64,000 bases of DNA from CAXTPV01 sp965276715 (GTDB taxonomy: Bacteria > Pseudomonadota > Alphaproteobacteria > Acetobacterales > Acetobacteraceae): positions 1,364,001 to 1,428,000 of the forward strand of contig OZ255622.1 of assembly GCA_965276715.1 (NCBI GenBank), written 5' to 3'. This document shows positions 24,849 to 32,969 of this stretch, one piece after another (the stretch's first letter is position 1; each line of letters opens with the position of its first letter). Position numbers and translations under genes: made by a program. The notes beneath the pieces are model-generated. The model was not told where the DNA came from and made no database searches. It saw only the letters and a program-made list of their open reading frames with translations.

Positions 24849-26252
24849 TCATCTGTCGTCTCTGTCCTGGTAGGGTCTGGCGGCTTCGGGGAGGTGGGCT
24901 TCGATGCCGAGAAAGCCTCTCTTGTTGCGATGACCCGGCGTGTCCCGCACGGGTTCGCATCCGTGTCGGATGAGGGTCTGGGACAGCCATTTGGTCGTCC
25001 CCGGCTTCTCGCCATTCGCCGCGGCATAGTCTGACCAGCTTCGGAACAGGTTTGACATTGTGTCGGCTATGTCGCGTCCACCCGTGCGGCAATGTTCCTC
25101 GATCCACTGCCGGACGCTGTCCTGCTCGGTGAAGTATTCAACGGTGGCTTCGATGACGGACTGCGGCCGGATCAGGCCGTTTCGTTGCCAGTCTAGGCAG
25201 CCCTCGATCATCCAGCGGAAGATGTCTGGCCATTCGTCGCGTAGCTTTGCCTCGAGCTCGCGGTCTGGTGTCTGAGGCTTGAGGATGAAAGGCACCACGT
25301 TGAACCGGCGGCGGGCGGCCTCGTCGACGTTGCGCAAGACCGGCTTGTGGTTGCCGATGACGGCGAGCTTGAACCTTGGAGTGAAGGTGAAGAAGTCCTG
25401 ACGCATGAAGCGAGCGCTGATCGGATCGCCGCCCGTGAGTTGTTTGATGCGCGTCTCGGCCCATGCGCGGCCTTCCTCGGTCTCGGATGCGCACACCATG
25501 CGAGCTCCGCGCAGCATGGCGAGGTCGGTCGGGTGTCGATCGCTCTGACTGGCTGTGAAGGTCTCCATGGACGCGATCTTGGCGTATTCGCCAAGGATGC
25601 CGGCGACGGTGTTGAGGAACACGCTCTTTCCGTTGCCACCCGGCCCGTAGATGAACAACAGGGCGTGCTCACGCGTGATCCCGGTCAGCGTGTAGCCGCA
25701 CCAGGCGCGAAGGAAGCGGATCAGGTCGGCGTCGCCGCCGGTGGATTCCTCGAGGAAGGCTAACCATCGCGGGCAGTCCGGCGCGATCGACGGTGCGACA
25801 GCGGTGAGCGTGGTGATGTAGTCTTCGCGGGTTGGCTTGTGGATCTCGCCAGTGCGGAGGTCGAGCGTTCCGCTTGGTGTTCCGAGCAGGAAGTCGTCCC
25901 GGTCCCAGATCTCGGATGTGACGGCAAACGCCCGATCGGCTTGCGCGAAGCGCTCGATGGCGGCGGCGGTCGAAGCCTTGGCCAGCGTCGCCTTGATCTT
26001 GTCGGATACGTCGCTGCTGGTCGTGACGAGCTCCCGGCAGATATCGCGCGACCACGAGAAGGCGAGACGTGTTCGCTCCGGTCGCCAAGCGTAGCCGGTC
26101 CACTGATGCCAACAACCCGAGCTGTGACAATAGCGGAGTGTATCCTGGTGCCGTCGAGCGAAGACGCGGGCGATGCCGTCCTCGGTGAGTTCGGTGAAGT
26201 CCTCGAATGTGAAGCCCGGATCGTCCGCGAAGTAGGGTCGCTCCTCATCCAC
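24849..26252 (-). CDS. D5/P4-type SF3 helicase (phage/plasmid primase family)
   Basis: Encodes 467 residues from GTG 26252, overlapping the end of the primase gene by eight bases. An N-terminal D5_N-type region is followed by an SF3 helicase. It has Walker A LLFIYGPGGNGKS (about 198-210), a region with MVCASETEEGR, sensor KLAVIGNHKP and the arginine-rich RRRFNVVPF. Such proteins load at and unwind replication origins of phages, plasmids and P4-like satellites. With the TOPRIM gene just upstream, it makes a two-gene primase-helicase replication module, next to the iterons at 24738-24843. Confidence 0.9.
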   Translation of the reverse strand: MDEERPYFADDPGFTFEDFTELTEDGIARVFARRHQDTLRYCHSSGCWHQWTGYAWRPERTRLAFSWSRDICRELVTTSSDVSDKIKATLAKASTAAAIERFAQADRAFAVTSEIWDRDDFLLGTPSGTLDLRTGEIHKPTREDYITTLTAVAPSIAPDCPRWLAFLEESTGGDADLIRFLRAWCGYTLTGITREHALLFIYGPGGNGKSVFLNTVAGILGEYAKIASMETFTASQSDRHPTDLAMLRGARMVCASETEEGRAWAETRIKQLTGGDPISARFMRQDFFTFTPRFKLAVIGNHKPVLRNVDEAARRRFNVVPFILKPQTPDRELEAKLRDEWPDIFRWMIEGCLDWQRNGLIRPQSVIEATVEYFTEQDSVRQWIEEHCRTGGRDIADTMSNLFRSWSDYAAANGEKPGTTKWLSQTLIRHGCEPVRDTPGHRNKRGFLGIEAHLPEAARPYQDRDDR

Positions 26253-27126
26253 GAGCGATCTCCCGCACGAGCGCGTCGTTCCAGTCGCCTGATCCTGTCG
26301 GGACGGCAATCCGGACGGTGCGGCCTTCCTGTTGCCATCGACGCGCCGCCTGACCGGCGCGGCTGCGGCCTTCGCTGTCCCGATCGGCTGCGATGACGAT
26401 GTCCCGCACGTCCGCAGGGAGCTGCAGGGCGGCACCGAGATTGCCGGCGGAGATCGCCGACCAAGCGGGCGCCTGCAGCATGATCCCGGCTGACGCGGCG
26501 GTCTCTATACCCTCGCCGACGACAAGCGGTCGGGACGGGTCGTGCGGGTTGAGGCGGATAGCGGCCCCCCAGACCGGGCCAAGCGACGCCTTCCGGATGT
26601 CGACACCGGCTTGCCCTGATCCGTCGCGACAGAGGTAGGTCCGATGCACGGCGACGGTCTCCCCGTCGACGTCCTGGACGCGGGCGATCATTGCCGGGAG
26701 CTTGAGTCCGCCCTCGGGATAGCCGACGCTGGGCGCAAAGCGGAGCACAGTAGAGGCTTCAAGACTGGCGAGGCCACGGGAGGCCAGGTAGGCGGCAAGG
26801 ATGCTGTCAGGGCGGCTCCGTTCCCAGAGCGCGCGGGCGCGGCGTTGCTTCTCCGCACGGATCTCAGCGTCGCCTTCCGGCGGTCGAGGAGCGGCCGGTT
26901 TCCATTCGCCGCGTGTCACGCGTTGTAAGACATCGGTGATGGCATCCAGGTCATTGCAAGAAACGCATGATACGCGCGCGATCTGGTCAGGGCGCCCGCG
27001 CACGATGAACGTGTCGTGGTAGGAACAGGCCGGGCAGTTGCCGCGCCATTGGGTGCGCAGCTTTCGAAGCCCGAGCCTACCGGCAATTTCGGAAGCGTTC
27101 ACGCCCGCCCCCTTCGCAATGGACAT
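26245..27126 (-). CDS. TOPRIM-domain primase with zinc ribbon
   Basis: Encodes 293 residues. An N-terminal zinc ribbon (C31, C34, C54, C57; NCPAC and SCVSC) is typical of DNA primases. The TOPRIM part has the Glu motif VVGEGIETA (about 202-210), the DRD motif in IVIAADRDSEG (about 248-250) and a C-terminal GDWND segment typical of phage TOPRIM proteins. It should synthesise primers for the SF3 helicase encoded next, whose start it overlaps by eight bases. The ATG at 27126 gives the family N-terminus. Confidence 0.9.
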   Translation of the reverse strand: MSIAKGAGVNASEIAGRLGLRKLRTQWRGNCPACSYHDTFIVRGRPDQIARVSCVSCNDLDAITDVLQRVTRGEWKPAAPRPPEGDAEIRAEKQRRARALWERSRPDSILAAYLASRGLASLEASTVLRFAPSVGYPEGGLKLPAMIARVQDVDGETVAVHRTYLCRDGSGQAGVDIRKASLGPVWGAAIRLNPHDPSRPLVVGEGIETAASAGIMLQAPAWSAISAGNLGAALQLPADVRDIVIAADRDSEGRSRAGQAARRWQQEGRTVRIAVPTGSGDWNDALVREIARG

Positions 27127-27225
27127 GGATCGTGCGCGCGTTTGGCCAGATTCGGCGGAGCGCGGCCATCGCCTTCGCGCGTGCGTCCTCGCGCTCGACG
27201 GCGCATCGGGAACAGACTGCGAGCG

Positions 27226-27513
27226 TCAAGCAGTTCGTGGCGTGTCACGGGCCGGTGCGGCAATGCACAAGTGAAAGTCGCCGCCGGCGCGGATCGGTGC
27301 GGGACACGATGCGCACAACATCGGGGTGCGTCGCGGCGCTTTGGCGATTCCCTCAAGGGCTCGCTCGATCGAGCTGATCAGCCGACGTGCCCGGTCGGAC
27401 CCGCAATAGGCGCGCCCAACAAGATCCGCGAGGTCGCCGGGCTGCATCACGTCGAGGAACATCGCGCCGCCGGCTTGGGCGTGGACGTCGCGCATGTCGC
27501 CCGCCCAACTCAT
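27226..27513 (-). CDS. Small hypothetical protein of the element
   Basis: Encodes 95 residues from ATG 27513, with GGAGG seven bases upstream and a four-base overlap with the preceding gene. The middle is helical (LADLVGRAYCGSDRARRLISSIERAL), and the C-terminal part has MLCASC and FHLC, a possible zinc site. No family is recognised. It is probably part of the early region between the excisionase-like gene and the primase. Confidence 0.55.
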   Translation of the reverse strand: MSWAGDMRDVHAQAGGAMFLDVMQPGDLADLVGRAYCGSDRARRLISSIERALEGIAKAPRRTPMLCASCPAPIRAGGDFHLCIAAPARDTPRTA

Positions 27514-27716
27514 CGCACCGCCTCCGCCCCAGTGCGTCCTGAATGCGCAGCCCATCTCAGCAAGTCGGCGCGTTGGCGGTTGCCCCTCGCAAGTTCGCGG
27601 TCGGCGGCGTGTTGCAACTCGCGAGGCGAGAGCGGTCGGTCAGACCAGCGGCGGCGGAAGTGTCGATTGCGGACGGGGTCGGATTGATCTGCGTAGTAGG
27701 TGGTGCTGCTGCGCAT
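27510..27716 (-). CDS. Small basic hypothetical protein of the element
   Basis: Encodes 68 residues from ATG 27716, with GGAG eight bases upstream. It is strongly basic (many Arg) with helices LSPRELQHAADRELARG and QRADLLRWAAHS, so nucleic acid binding is possible. It overlaps the next gene by four bases. The function is unknown. Confidence 0.55.
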   Translation of the reverse strand: MRSSTTYYADQSDPVRNRHFRRRWSDRPLSPRELQHAADRELARGNRQRADLLRWAAHSGRTGAEAVR

Positions 27717-27843
27717 GAAATCTGCTCCGGAGGAGCAGCGAGGCGTTGAACGAACCGACCAAAACCGCTATGTCGAGGGTGCCGTCACGACTTGGTTTTG
27801 ATCAGCCCCTGCCTCGCTGCCGCGTGGTGGGGGCTATTCGTAT

Positions 27844-28122
27844 CTACGCGGCGCGCTTGGTCGGACGGCCGCGACGGGGCTCTATACGAGCCGGCCGTTC
27901 GTGCGCCAGCAGCCAGTCGCGCGTGCGCTTCAAGTCCCAGCGAACGAAACGACCGATCCGGACAGCCGGCGGGTCAATGCGGAATATCGTTCTCTCCGAT
28001 AGGCCGAGCGCTTGTGCGAGCTGCGCGCGGGTGAGCAACCCATCGAGCAGCGTGTCAGCGGCGGAATGCGTCGAAACGGGACTGGCGCCATGTGCGGCTT
28101 GGACGGCGGTGTCGGTCAGCAA
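27844..28122 (-). CDS. AlpA/HTH_17-type excisionase-like regulator
   Basis: Encodes 92 residues from TTG 28122, preceded by AGGAG eight bases upstream. It has the winged-helix pattern LLTRAQLAQALGLSERTIFRI, then PPAVRIGRFVRWDLKRTRDWL, typical of the AlpA/excisionase family that binds att-site DNA and activates excision or late genes. The C-terminus is very basic (RIEPRRGRPTKRAA). In satellites and prophages such a gene commonly sits near the integrase, as here. Confidence 0.78.
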   Translation of the reverse strand: MLTDTAVQAAHGASPVSTHSAADTLLDGLLTRAQLAQALGLSERTIFRIDPPAVRIGRFVRWDLKRTRDWLLAHERPARIEPRRGRPTKRAA

Positions 28123-28199
28123 GGGGGCGACTCCTGACGGTCTGTGTCAGGGAAGATCAGCCGACGGGCTTACGGGATGAAACGGCACTCAAACCGAAA

Positions 28200-28859
28200 T
28201 CAGGTGGCCAGGCCGCTTCGCAGTTGGCTGAGAAGAAAGTCGGCGCGAGACACAGCAGACCGACCGGCCTGTACAGGCAGGTGCTCGCGAAAACGCTTCA
28301 AAGCTACACGAGGCGCCCCTTTCGGGCCTTCGCCGATGCTGATCCGCGCGCGCCAATCTTTGAGCAGCAAGATGTTGATACTGCGATGACGGGTCCGGTG
28401 TCCGTTTCGGATTGCCAGAAGAGTTTCGTTAGCGGCTTCGTCTATGGATTTCCCAGCTTGATGAAGCTCGTCGATGGCACGACATGCTAAACCCATGAGG
28501 TTAGCCCGTCGCGTCGACATTCCCTTGGCGCGTGGCGGGTTAAAAAGAGGAGGCTTGCCACCGTTCAGCGCGTGATGGATTTCGCCCAACACATCGCGAA
28601 AACACGTGTCAAGGTTTTCGATCCGGACAACGTCGTTGGAAGACAGGAAGTCGTAGACAGCAATGACGGCGCTCAGAGCCTCTGCGTCTACACCCTCGCT
28701 CCCATGGCGCACTCGCACCTTCCGACGAAACTCTATTACACGAAGTCGGCAAACTAAGAGACGCCACGCTTCGGAATCGGCCGTTCGTCCTTCGGTCTCG
28801 CTCCACCACACCTTGCAAAGTTGGCGTTCTTCTTCCGTCAGGTTGTCGGCGTCCGACAC
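28200..28859 (-). CDS. Hypothetical protein downstream of the integrase
   Basis: Encodes 219 residues from GTG 28859, three bases after the integrase stop, so it is likely co-transcribed. It is acidic at the N-terminus (MSDADNLTEEERQL) and basic at the C-terminus, with helical segments and no membrane span. I recognise no domain. Its place between integrase and excisionase-like genes suggests a role in integration control or accessory cargo. Confidence 0.65.
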   Translation of the reverse strand: MSDADNLTEEERQLCKVWWSETEGRTADSEAWRLLVCRLRVIEFRRKVRVRHGSEGVDAEALSAVIAVYDFLSSNDVVRIENLDTCFRDVLGEIHHALNGGKPPLFNPPRAKGMSTRRANLMGLACRAIDELHQAGKSIDEAANETLLAIRNGHRTRHRSINILLLKDWRARISIGEGPKGAPRVALKRFREHLPVQAGRSAVSRADFLLSQLRSGLAT

Positions 28860-28862
28860 GCC

Positions 28863-30044
28863 TCACACCTTCCTGATCGCCACGACGTCCGCCGCCGGCC
28901 GAACGCTCGCCGACACCATCGCTCCGACCCGCTCGGTGGCCTCCCGCAACATGCTATCGACTAAGTGCGCGTAACGGGCCGTTGTAGCTGCCTGCGTGTG
29001 CCCGAGCAGCGCGCCGATCGTGGGCAGGCTCAGCCCGCTGCTCGCGAGGATCGACGCGAACGAATGCCGCAGATCGTGAAGGCGAAAATCCTCAAGGCCC
29101 GCCGCGTCGCGAATTTCTGCCCACGAGCGCTTTAGGTTGAACAGCGCGGCATCCGGGCCAAGGCCCTCGAACAAGGACGATCCAGACGCCTTCGCCCGCA
29201 TTGTGGTCAGCAGCCCGACGGCTGCTCCGTTTAACGGCACCCGATGTGCGCGCTTCTGCTTCGTCGACGCGCTCGGCTTCAACCAGACGCCCGCCTCAAG
29301 GTCGAATTGCGCCCACGTTGCCGCCATCAGCTCGCCGCGCCGGGCCCCCGTCAGCAAGAGGAGACGGACGGCATTTGCCGATCGCTGGTCACGATGCGCG
29401 GCGAGTGCGCCGGTGAGGCGGACCAGCTCGGCTGCCGACAGGTAGCGCTCGCGGCGCTCTTCGTCGTTCTTGCGCACTCGGGTTGCCGGATTGTCGGCTC
29501 GGATCTCCCATTCTATCGACAGCGACATCATTTTGCTAACCAGCGCGAGGGCGCGGTTCGCGCGCACCGGAGCCGTCGCCGAGACCTCCCGATGCATCGC
29601 GCTCACGTCGGCACGGCACACGGCGTCGACCTTCTTCTTGCCCAGCCGAGGCAGGACGATCTGGCGTAGCAGCGCCTTGTCCTCTGCCAGACTGCGCGCA
29701 CGCTTCCTCGGTCCGTGCTCCTCGATATAGCAATCGGCGAGATCAGCGACGGTCGGCGCGGCCCGCTCGCGATGACGCTCGCCCATCGGGTCCTCGCCGA
29801 TGTCCACCTGTCGCTTGAGCTCTTTGGCGCGCTCGCGGGCGGCTCCGGTCAACCAGTCAGGGAACGCGCCGATGGTCAGCCGCCGCTCGCGACCAGCGGC
29901 GCGGTAATTCAGCACCCACGCCTTCGCGCCGGCTGGCGTGACACGAAGGCCAAAGCCTTTCGTTTCCCCGTCGTAAACAATCCGGTTCCCTGAGGCGGGC
30001 GCCTCGATCGCCTTGACCAGCTTGTCGGTGAGCTTGGTCGCCAT
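28863..30044 (-). CDS. int: Tyrosine-type site-specific integrase
   Basis: Encodes 393 residues. The N-terminal arm-binding domain (DUF4102-like, LTDKLVKAIEAPASGN and YDGETKGFGLRVTPAGAKAW) is followed by the SAM-like core-binding domain and the catalytic domain. The catalytic set is R235 (GARRGEL), H323 and R326 (HDLRHSFAS), H349 (LLGHT) and the nucleophile Y358 (ARYAHL). All key residues are present, so it is probably active. It lies 164 bases from the right attachment repeat and recombines the tRNA-Arg site. Confidence 0.95.
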   Translation of the reverse strand: MATKLTDKLVKAIEAPASGNRIVYDGETKGFGLRVTPAGAKAWVLNYRAAGRERRLTIGAFPDWLTGAARERAKELKRQVDIGEDPMGERHRERAAPTVADLADCYIEEHGPRKRARSLAEDKALLRQIVLPRLGKKKVDAVCRADVSAMHREVSATAPVRANRALALVSKMMSLSIEWEIRADNPATRVRKNDEERRERYLSAAELVRLTGALAAHRDQRSANAVRLLLLTGARRGELMAATWAQFDLEAGVWLKPSASTKQKRAHRVPLNGAAVGLLTTMRAKASGSSLFEGLGPDAALFNLKRSWAEIRDAAGLEDFRLHDLRHSFASILASSGLSLPTIGALLGHTQAATTARYAHLVDSMLREATERVGAMVSASVRPAADVVAIRKV

Positions 30045-30170
30045 GTCCGCAGGCCTTTCGTGTCCGCAAAATGTCCGGACACAAAGTGCGCGTTCGTGGC
30101 AACGAATGTCAACGTCTGTCTGTGTCTGTCGGTAAGAGGCATTGTCTGTCAGTGGCTTAGGGCGCGGACA
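30044..30170. promoter_or_regulatory. Repeat-rich region between integrase and attR (arm-type sites)
   Basis: Contains TGTCCGCA at 30044-30051 and 30061-30068, the 10-bp palindrome TGTCCGGACA at 30072-30081 and the inverted form GCGGACA near 30165. It also has TGTCTGTC at 30123-30130 and 30143-30150, exactly 20 bases apart. Spacing in multiples of about ten bases, next to attR and the integrase start, suggests arm-type binding sites for integrase and excisionase, or the integrase promoter operator. Confidence 0.5.
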
Positions 30171-30207
30171 CCGCTAAGCCCTTGACAGGACTGGGCGGCA
30201 TTTTTCG

Positions 30208-30255
30208 GACTACGAATCTGGGGGTTGGAAGTTCGAGTCTTTCCGGGCGCGCCAG
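30208..30255 (+). repeat. Right attachment site (attR) core
   Basis: An exact 48-base copy of 15990-16037, that is the 3' part of tRNA-Arg from the anticodon arm through CCA plus one base. The 5' part of the tRNA is absent here, so this is the displaced duplicate rather than a second tRNA gene. Confidence 0.92.
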
Positions 30256-30295
30256 CGACAGTAATCCCCCGCTTCTACCGCGGACGGAAATGGTA

Positions 30296-31684
30296 TCAGG
30301 CGGGATCGGCCAGCGTCGCGTCACGATCCTGGGCGCGACGAAGACGGTCGAGATAGTCGGCCATCGCGACGGCGCGCTCGGCGGCGTGGGCGGAGACCGG
30401 CCAGAAATGGACGAAACCTGCCGGCGCGCTGGCGTCGAGGGTCTCGTAGGACTGGCAAAGCCTGGTCGTCGACGTGATCAGGTGGGCATCGAACGCGTCG
30501 AGCTTGCGCAGGACATAGTTGCCCATCGCCTGGTCGAGCCAGGGCAGTGATTCGCGGCCGTGCTTGTGCAAATAGCGGCTGACCGAGAGCCGGATCGCCT
30601 CGAGGATCTGCACACTGTCGTGGCCGCCCGGCATCGACCAGATCCCGGCGTTGAAGCCGATGCTGTCGCGGAACGGGATCGGGTCGACCTTGAACAGGTC
30701 GCCGCCAGCCGCGTCCGAACCGGGCAACTCGTTCCAGCGCTCCGACTGGGCGCTCATCCTGCCGGACAGGAGGGCGGTCTCGAGCGTGAGCTGCAGCGGC
30801 CGGTCGAAGACGACGTCGGTGTCGACATACAGGATCGGCGCGTGGTCGGTGACGCCCTCGTGCTCGCCGATCATCAGCCGCGCGAGGACGGCGTCGATCT
30901 TGCCGCTGCTGGCGACATTGAGGACCGACAGACGCGGGAGCAGCGTTGGCGGCAGGAGGCTTTCGATCAGGGAGCGGTCGCGGTCGGTGACGACGAGCAC
31001 GTCGCCGCCATAGTGACCGAATTCGACGAGACTGCTCGTCGCGAGCCTGAGCTGCTCGGCGTAGGCCCCCGCACCCATCAGCACGAAATAGACGAGCGGG
31101 CGGAAGGCGATGAACTCGTCGACGATCCAGCCTTCCCGGAACAGGAGGTTGCGTTGCCGGCCGGCTCGGCGTGACGAGAGCGGGAAGTTGTCGCCGATCG
31201 GGTAGACGTGCTCGCCGACCAGCACCGAGGTCCGGTTCTCGAGCTTGATCGCGTTGTGGTCGATCAGGGTGCGGGTGCCGACGCGCATCCAGTCCGAGCG
31301 GCACAGCTCGAGCACGTCAACGAGCGCGCGGTGCTCGATGAAGGCCAGCCGTTCCCAGGCGGCGGCCTCGGTGCCGTCGAGCAGGATGGTGCCGTCGGGC
31401 GGCGTTCGCACCAGCCCCAGCGAGGAGCGGAGTGTGGCGAGGCCGCCATACATCGAGACCGCGAGGCGCCCCGGCGCGGTTGCTCGCGAGGCGCCGGTCA
31501 GGCCGATATCGACCGGCCGCCAGTTGTCGCGATCGAACACGCCGAATTCCAGGTCAGGCCGCTCGAGGCCGGTGCAGAGGACGAGATCGGCGGGATCGAC
31601 GAGCGCGGGCAGCCGATGGGTGACGCGCTGGGCGGTCCGGTCGAAGCAGAGCACGGTGTCATGGACGGTCGTTACGCCATACAT
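30296..31684 (-). CDS. Putative glycosyltransferase-like protein
   Basis: Encodes 462 residues. The C-terminal half looks like a GT-A fold of the GT8 type. It has VYFVLMGAGAYAEQL, then VLVVTDRD, a conserved-looking metal-binding DTD in ILYVDTDVVFDRPL (about 288-290), FNAGIWSMPGG and a final WLDQAMGNYVL segment. The first about 190 residues are a separate beta-rich region (LDGTEAAAWERL, then LENRTSVLVGEHVYPIGDNFPLS) with no known match. It is probably cytoplasmic. It is the first gene right of the integrated element. Confidence 0.7.
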   Translation of the reverse strand: MYGVTTVHDTVLCFDRTAQRVTHRLPALVDPADLVLCTGLERPDLEFGVFDRDNWRPVDIGLTGASRATAPGRLAVSMYGGLATLRSSLGLVRTPPDGTILLDGTEAAAWERLAFIEHRALVDVLELCRSDWMRVGTRTLIDHNAIKLENRTSVLVGEHVYPIGDNFPLSSRRAGRQRNLLFREGWIVDEFIAFRPLVYFVLMGAGAYAEQLRLATSSLVEFGHYGGDVLVVTDRDRSLIESLLPPTLLPRLSVLNVASSGKIDAVLARLMIGEHEGVTDHAPILYVDTDVVFDRPLQLTLETALLSGRMSAQSERWNELPGSDAAGGDLFKVDPIPFRDSIGFNAGIWSMPGGHDSVQILEAIRLSVSRYLHKHGRESLPWLDQAMGNYVLRKLDAFDAHLITSTTRLCQSYETLDASAPAGFVHFWPVSAHAAERAVAMADYLDRLRRAQDRDATLADPA

Positions 31685-31760
31685 TCGGCCGGCTGTCCTT
31701 GTCGTCTGTCGATGATGTTATCGCGGGCGGGTCATTCGGATCTGGGGATCTGGGCGCGGG

Positions 31761-32675
31761 TCAGGGTCGCAGCTTGCGGTTCTCGCGCCAGCCGACCCAG
31801 AGATAGTGGCGGAGCGGATCGACGTTGCCGCGGGCGAGGTCGGGATTGGCCTGGAGATAGAGGTCCTCGTCGAAGTCTCGCAGCCGCTCCTCGACGCCGA
31901 TCGGAGCGGCGTTGACGGAGGCACGCAGCTCGGCCACGAAATCGCGACGCTGCTCGTCCGACCGCCAGGGGGCACGATACACCGGCTCCTCGGCGAGCCG
32001 ATTGAGCAGGTCGGCGTTCCGGTCGGCCTCTTCCGGCGAGCCTGTCGAGACCGTCTTCTCGAGCCGGATGCCGGTGTCGAGCACATAGAAAAGGGTGCGC
32101 CGCTCGCCCCGCCAGTCGCGGTTGAAGCCGCCATAGCCGGCGCGCACGAAGCGGCGGGAATAGTCGGTGTGTTCGTGGCCGTAGCGGCCGAAGCGGACGT
32201 CCATGTAGCCGACGCTGCCGACCGCCTCGCGTCCGACCGCCATGCACATGCCGCCGACGAGCGTCGAGATGCCAGGGTCGCCCGCGGTGCAGGAGCCGGA
32301 CAGGACATGCGGGCGGAAATCGGGATGGGTGTAGTTGACATGTCCGAGCGCCATGGCCGCATGGGTCCATTCGGCGTCCCAGCCATAGATCGTCGGCACG
32401 ACGTCGTCGTCCATCAGGATGAAGGCGTCGGCGCGGCTGTAGTGGGTGAGGTAGAAGATGCCGCGGTTCTTGTTCCAGGCGACACCCTTGTTGCGGCCGG
32501 TGACGAGCGGGTAGCCCAGTTCGCGGACCGCCTCGATGGTGCCGTCGGTGGATCCGTCGTCGCAGACCACGAGGTCGAATTCAAGCAGGCTGTAGGCCTC
32601 GATCTGCGCGATCTGGGCGAGCAGGAGGTCGCGGCGGTTGAACGTCGTGATCGCGATGCCGGGCCGGACTGTCAT
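31761..32675 (-). CDS. Family 2 glycosyltransferase
   Basis: Encodes 304 residues from ATG 32675. Classic GT2 features are PGIAITTFNRRD at the N-terminus, the nucleotide-binding VVCDDGSTDGT (about 37-46) and the metal-binding MDDDV (about 88-92) in AFILMDDDVVP. A C-terminal appendix reads DLYLQANPDLARG, then LRHYLWVGW, a short motif found appended to many sugar transferases and surface proteins. It lies upstream of the 30296 gene on the same strand, with a 76-base gap, and is divergent from the large beta-helix gene. Confidence 0.85.
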   Translation of the reverse strand: MTVRPGIAITTFNRRDLLLAQIAQIEAYSLLEFDLVVCDDGSTDGTIEAVRELGYPLVTGRNKGVAWNKNRGIFYLTHYSRADAFILMDDDVVPTIYGWDAEWTHAAMALGHVNYTHPDFRPHVLSGSCTAGDPGISTLVGGMCMAVGREAVGSVGYMDVRFGRYGHEHTDYSRRFVRAGYGGFNRDWRGERRTLFYVLDTGIRLEKTVSTGSPEEADRNADLLNRLAEEPVYRAPWRSDEQRRDFVAELRASVNAAPIGVEERLRDFDEDLYLQANPDLARGNVDPLRHYLWVGWRENRKLRP

Positions 32676-32969
32676 TCGGATACGGGGTCCCCTGGTTGCG
32701 TGCGCCGCCCGGTTGACGGACGCCGGGCGGGCACCCGACAACGATGTGGAAGATACAAGCCGTTAGGCGCCAGGATCCCAGGGTCAGCTTATACGATCGG
32801 CGCCGTTGAAGGGAAACCCGGCCACCGGAGCCCGGGCAGGTTTGGTTTTGCGATGCGTCGAAGACAGCATCATCGTTCGCCCATGCCCGGGCGCGTGTCC
32901 CGGTGCCGCGGCCACCATGCGGGCCGAGACATGGCCCCGCGTCTCCGCTCCGCGTCTGAAAGGATCAGA
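32676..32969. other. 294-base divergent intergenic region
   Basis: Lies between the GT2 gene (minus) and the beta-helix gene (plus), and must hold both promoters. I see no convincing -35/-10 pair. It contains two copies of the palindrome GCCCGGGC and a ribosome binding site AAAGGA seven bases before the ATG at 32970. No small gene is supported. Confidence 0.5.

Larger units (their letters stand above)
15990..30255. mobile_element. Integrative element in tRNA-Arg (phage satellite or reduced prophage)
   Basis: Bounded by exact 48-bp direct repeats (15990-16037 and 30208-30255), the left one inside tRNA-Arg. From right to left it carries a tyrosine integrase next to the right repeat, an unknown gene, an AlpA-like gene, small genes, a TOPRIM primase, an SF3 helicase, a repeat region, an RHH protein, a tape-measure-like gene, small genes, a split terminase, a toxin-antitoxin pair, an XRE regulator and two plus-strand genes near the left repeat. 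Portal, capsid, tail tube, baseplate and lysis genes are absent. At 14.2 kb this fits a phage satellite or a decayed prophage; which one is open. Confidence 0.88.

Noticed and set aside
27099..27356. 85-residue minus-strand frame between the primase and the 27226 gene
   Set aside because: It overlaps both supported neighbours, has no ribosome binding site and an Arg/Pro-rich shadow-like translation.
30208..30255. Second tRNA gene
   Set aside because: Only the 3' part of the cloverleaf is present, so this is the attR duplicate.
31806..32969. Open frame upstream of the beta-helix start
   Set aside because: It runs antisense through the GT2 gene and has no homology; the signal peptide and AAAGGA place the start at 32970.
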